A DNA stretch of 7,970 nt, from assembly GCA_030642335.1 (NCBI GenBank), contig DAOWNX010000029.1:1-7970 (forward strand), read 5' to 3'. The DNA is from Caldisericota bacterium. Its GTDB lineage: Bacteria; Caldisericota; Caldisericia; Caldisericales; Caldisericaceae. Both the position numbers and the translations under genes were made by a program. Position 1 is the stretch's first letter, and the number at the start of each line of letters is the position of its first letter. The notes under the pieces are model-generated. The model ran no database searches and was not told where the DNA came from. It saw nothing but the letters and a program-made list of their open reading frames with translations. Below are positions 6,464 through 7,970 of the stretch, one piece after another.

Positions 6464-7633
6464 TCATCCCTTTTTATACTTAAAAACTGGCTTTTTTTGT
6501 TGCTTCTGGGCTTCCCTGGCCTTTTTCGCTTTTATAGCAGGTTTTACGCGATGTTCTCGCAAAGCAAGCCCGGTAGCAACAGAAAAAAATGGAGCCATTT
6601 CAAGTAAATACTCCCTTGTAAATAATTCAGGACTCACTTCTGCTATATCAGCAAGCAATCGATCCGTACTGGCAGGAAAAGAAGTACTCTCTTTAATATA
6701 CTCATTTATCCCTTTCAAGTTTGCACTGCCGCCCTCCACAAGAATCACCGTATCCATTGACTTTCCATCATTAAATTTCTTAAAATAGTAATTTATCGAC
6801 CTTCTAATCTCGAGCAGCAAGTTATCCAGAAGAGGCAATACAGCCTTAGTTGCCGGATCTTTTCTTTCATTAAGATCAAGTTTTGTTTTTTTAATTTCCT
6901 GGGCTTCTTTAAAGTTTTTGCCAAGAGATTGAGCTATCGCATCAGTAAACTTTTTCCCACCGATAGGAAGAGTTCTAAAAAAATTTACCATACCTTTGTC
7001 AATCATACTCACAGAAGTATAAGTATGCCCAATATTTAACATAACAAAAAGAATCTCGGATTTAAAATCAAAATCAGGTATAAACTGAAGCAATCTCAAT
7101 TTCGAAAATGGCTCTACTTCAATAGCAATAGGGTCAAGACCCACCTTTTTCGTCACATCGACAATCGATTGAACTGCATCTAATGGTGCAGCTACGACCA
7201 CTACATTTAATTTGTCCGGAGATTCATCTTCTGGAATAACTCTGTTTAAAATCTTGTAGTCAAATGTGGTCTTTTCGACTGGAAAAGGAAAGAATTTTTC
7301 CATTTCCCATTTAATCGCTTCTCTCAGCTCATCTTCAGGAAGTTCTTCGATTAAAATTTCCTTTACTATAACTAACTGACCGGGAACTGAAGCAACAATC
7401 CTTTGCCCAACAAAAGAATGAAATTTAAGGAGTTCCTTCACTGCTTCGACAATTATCTTTGAATTAACAATTTTTCCCTCTCGAATTGCGCCTTCTGGCA
7501 TAGGAAGTATACCAAAATTTACGAGGGAAAGACCTTTGGGTGTCTGTTTGAATTGAGCCATTTTTATATTACCTGAACCCAAATCAATGCCAATTGGTGA
7601 AGTTCTACTTGTGCGTCTCAAAAATGCACTCAC
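6464..7633 (-). CDS. pilM: type IV pilus assembly ATPase-fold protein PilM
   Basis: Cytoplasmic actin/FtsA-like protein that binds the PilN N-terminus and links the pilus platform to the cytoplasmic motors. The 389 residues are somewhat longer than the usual 340-360. The phosphate-1 loop is GIDLGSGNIKMA (15-26), the phosphate-2 region is MLNIGHTYTSV (198-208) and the adenosine motif is VEGGSANLKG (299-308). The phosphate-2 position usually held by Asp is Asn200. Residues from about 363 form a Lys-rich, probably unstructured tail (10 Lys in the last 27 residues) absent from typical PilM. The start is GTG 7631-7633, four bases from GGGAGGT. It is the first gene after a consensus promoter and is followed three bases later by pilN. 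Call is very firm. Confidence 0.96.
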   Translation of the reverse strand: MSAFLRRTSRTSPIGIDLGSGNIKMAQFKQTPKGLSLVNFGILPMPEGAIREGKIVNSKIIVEAVKELLKFHSFVGQRIVASVPGQLVIVKEILIEELPEDELREAIKWEMEKFFPFPVEKTTFDYKILNRVIPEDESPDKLNVVVVAAPLDAVQSIVDVTKKVGLDPIAIEVEPFSKLRLLQFIPDFDFKSEILFVMLNIGHTYTSVSMIDKGMVNFFRTLPIGGKKFTDAIAQSLGKNFKEAQEIKKTKLDLNERKDPATKAVLPLLDNLLLEIRRSINYYFKKFNDGKSMDTVILVEGGSANLKGINEYIKESTSFPASTDRLLADIAEVSPELFTREYLLEMAPFFSVATGLALREHRVKPAIKAKKAREAQKQQKKPVFKYKKG

Positions 7634-7637
7634 TTTT

Positions 7638-7644
7638 ACCTCCC
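7638..7644 (-). promoter_or_regulatory. Shine-Dalgarno supporting GTG start of pilM
   Basis: GGGAGGT on the minus strand lies four bases ahead of the GTG. No ATG in the same frame follows until residue 25, inside the first nucleotide-binding loop, so the GTG start is the only sensible choice. Confidence 0.85.
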
Positions 7645-7666
7645 TTCAAAACATACTTTCAAAACA
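7645..7666 (-). repeat. 9-bp tandem-spaced direct repeat in pilM leader
   Basis: TGTTTTGAA occurs twice on the minus strand (forward 7645-7653 and 7658-7666) with a 13-bp period, directly before the Shine-Dalgarno. It could be a protein or small-RNA binding site, or chance in AT-rich DNA; nothing decides between these. Confidence 0.4.
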
Positions 7667-7746
7667 ACATCTAGTCAAGATATAAGCTCTTTATTCCCCT
7701 TAACCCGCAAAATATCAATTAAGTAAATCTCAACTTTATTATTTTC

Positions 7747-7774
7747 ATTATATTAAGCAATTTTTTCATGTCAA
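7747..7774 (-). promoter_or_regulatory. consensus sigma-70 promoter for the pilMNO operon
   Basis: On the minus strand a perfect TTGACA (forward 7769-7774) and a perfect TATAAT (forward 7747-7752) are separated by 16 bp. Initiation would be near 7740, giving a leader of about 107 nt before pilM. The box pair lies a dozen bases past the pilD stop codon, so pilMNO and the downstream genes can be transcribed independently of pilD. Twelve of twelve consensus bases makes chance unlikely. Confidence 0.82.
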
Positions 7775-7786
7775 GTTTTAAATTCT

Positions 7787-7970
7787 CTAAAAATTAAAAA
7801 AAGATAAATAAAAAGATAAAAATTCAAAACCATACAACAGCATAATATATGCAGCAATTGCAAGAAATGGGCCAAATGGCATTGTATCGCTTCGTTTTTT
7901 CCTCATAAAAAGTATTGCAATTACTCCTCCTATACCTCCAATTATAACCGAAATAAACAATGCAGCAATA
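7787..7970 (-). CDS. pilD: type IV prepilin peptidase, C-terminal fragment (cut by window edge)
   Basis: Sixty codons and a TAG stop are readable on the minus strand, starting in mid-gene at the window edge. The fragment begins with a hydrophobic helix (IAALFISVIIGGIGGVIAIL), then a basic turn (MRKKRSD), the family hallmark TMPFGPFLAIAAY and a last hydrophobic helix. KxxMPFGPFL followed by a final helix is the typical end of A24 prepilin peptidases (PilD/GspO), which cleave and methylate prepilins in the inner membrane. The catalytic aspartates lie upstream and outside the window, so activity cannot be judged. Its presence upstream of pilMNO fits a pilus locus. Other members of the A24A family (competence or secretion type) cannot be excluded. 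Confidence 0.9.
   Translation of the reverse strand, partial: IAALFISVIIGGIGGVIAILFMRKKRSDTMPFGPFLAIAAYIMLLYGFEFLSFYLSFFNF

Larger units (their letters stand above)
7634..7740 (-). other. pilM 5' leader (untranslated)
   Basis: About 107 nt between the predicted start of transcription and pilM. On the minus strand it holds a G-rich patch (GCGGGTTAAGGGG), a short possible CTTAA/TTAAG stem around it, and the 9-bp direct repeat. I do not recognise a known riboswitch; in particular the cyclic-di-GMP-I consensus is not present. Confidence 0.4.

Noticed and set aside
6438..6788. 116-residue plus-strand open frame opposite the end of pilM
   Set aside because: Covers conserved PilM coding sequence in antisense; no independent support.
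7643..7680. Second promoter-like pair (TTGACT, 17 bp, TATGTT) close to pilM
   Set aside because: The -10 matches at only 4/6 and initiation would fall on the Shine-Dalgarno, leaving an unusable leader.
7634..7740. Cyclic-di-GMP riboswitch in the pilM leader
   Set aside because: The leader is G-rich in one patch and belongs to a pilus operon, but the conserved sequence blocks and paired helices of the known classes are not seen.

Overview
This window looks like ordinary bacterial chromosome from a low-GC genome (mid to upper 30s % by eye, not computed). The proteins are rich in Lys, Ile and Glu, gene spacing is tight, and a type IV pilus assembly cluster is present. That would fit an anaerobic or thermophilic lineage, but I cannot name a phylum from the sequence. 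No RNA genes, insertion sequences, CRISPR arrays or prophage genes are visible, and every gene appears intact except the one cut by the right edge.

Left third (about 1-3786): alanine racemase (alr, minus strand) is divergent from a plus-strand three-gene unit. That unit is surE (survival-protein phosphatase), a small cytoplasmic PhoU + TrkA-C/RCK_C protein, and a duplicated-domain MgtE/SLC41-type membrane permease. The 68-bp alr/surE spacer carries two candidate promoters whose -10 boxes overlap, and surE has a run of eight G as its ribosome-binding region. From memory of families, the last two proteins match the COG3273/COG1824 pair seen mainly in archaea. This makes them the most interesting accessory-like element: a probable ligand-gated divalent-cation transporter with its soluble regulator.

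A 114-bp convergent spacer (3787-3900) separates this unit from the right-hand operon. No convincing terminator is visible there.

Right two thirds (3901-7970, all minus strand, read right to left): the C-terminal end of a type IV prepilin peptidase (pilD), then a 153-bp gap holding a perfect consensus sigma-70 promoter (TTGACA, 16 bp, TATAAT). Next come pilM, pilN, pilO, a short one-pass membrane protein in the pilP position, and an M24-family aminopeptidase, with 3-10 bp gaps or a 4-bp ATGA overlap between them. PilM (cytoplasmic, actin-like) would bind the INLLP motif at the N-terminus of PilN. PilN and PilO would form the inner-membrane alignment platform, and the 100-residue protein may be a reduced PilP without the folded domain that contacts the secretin. 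The peptidase looks like a housekeeping gene carried in the same transcript. I see no wholly undescribed system; the findings are specific oddities inside recognisable gene families.
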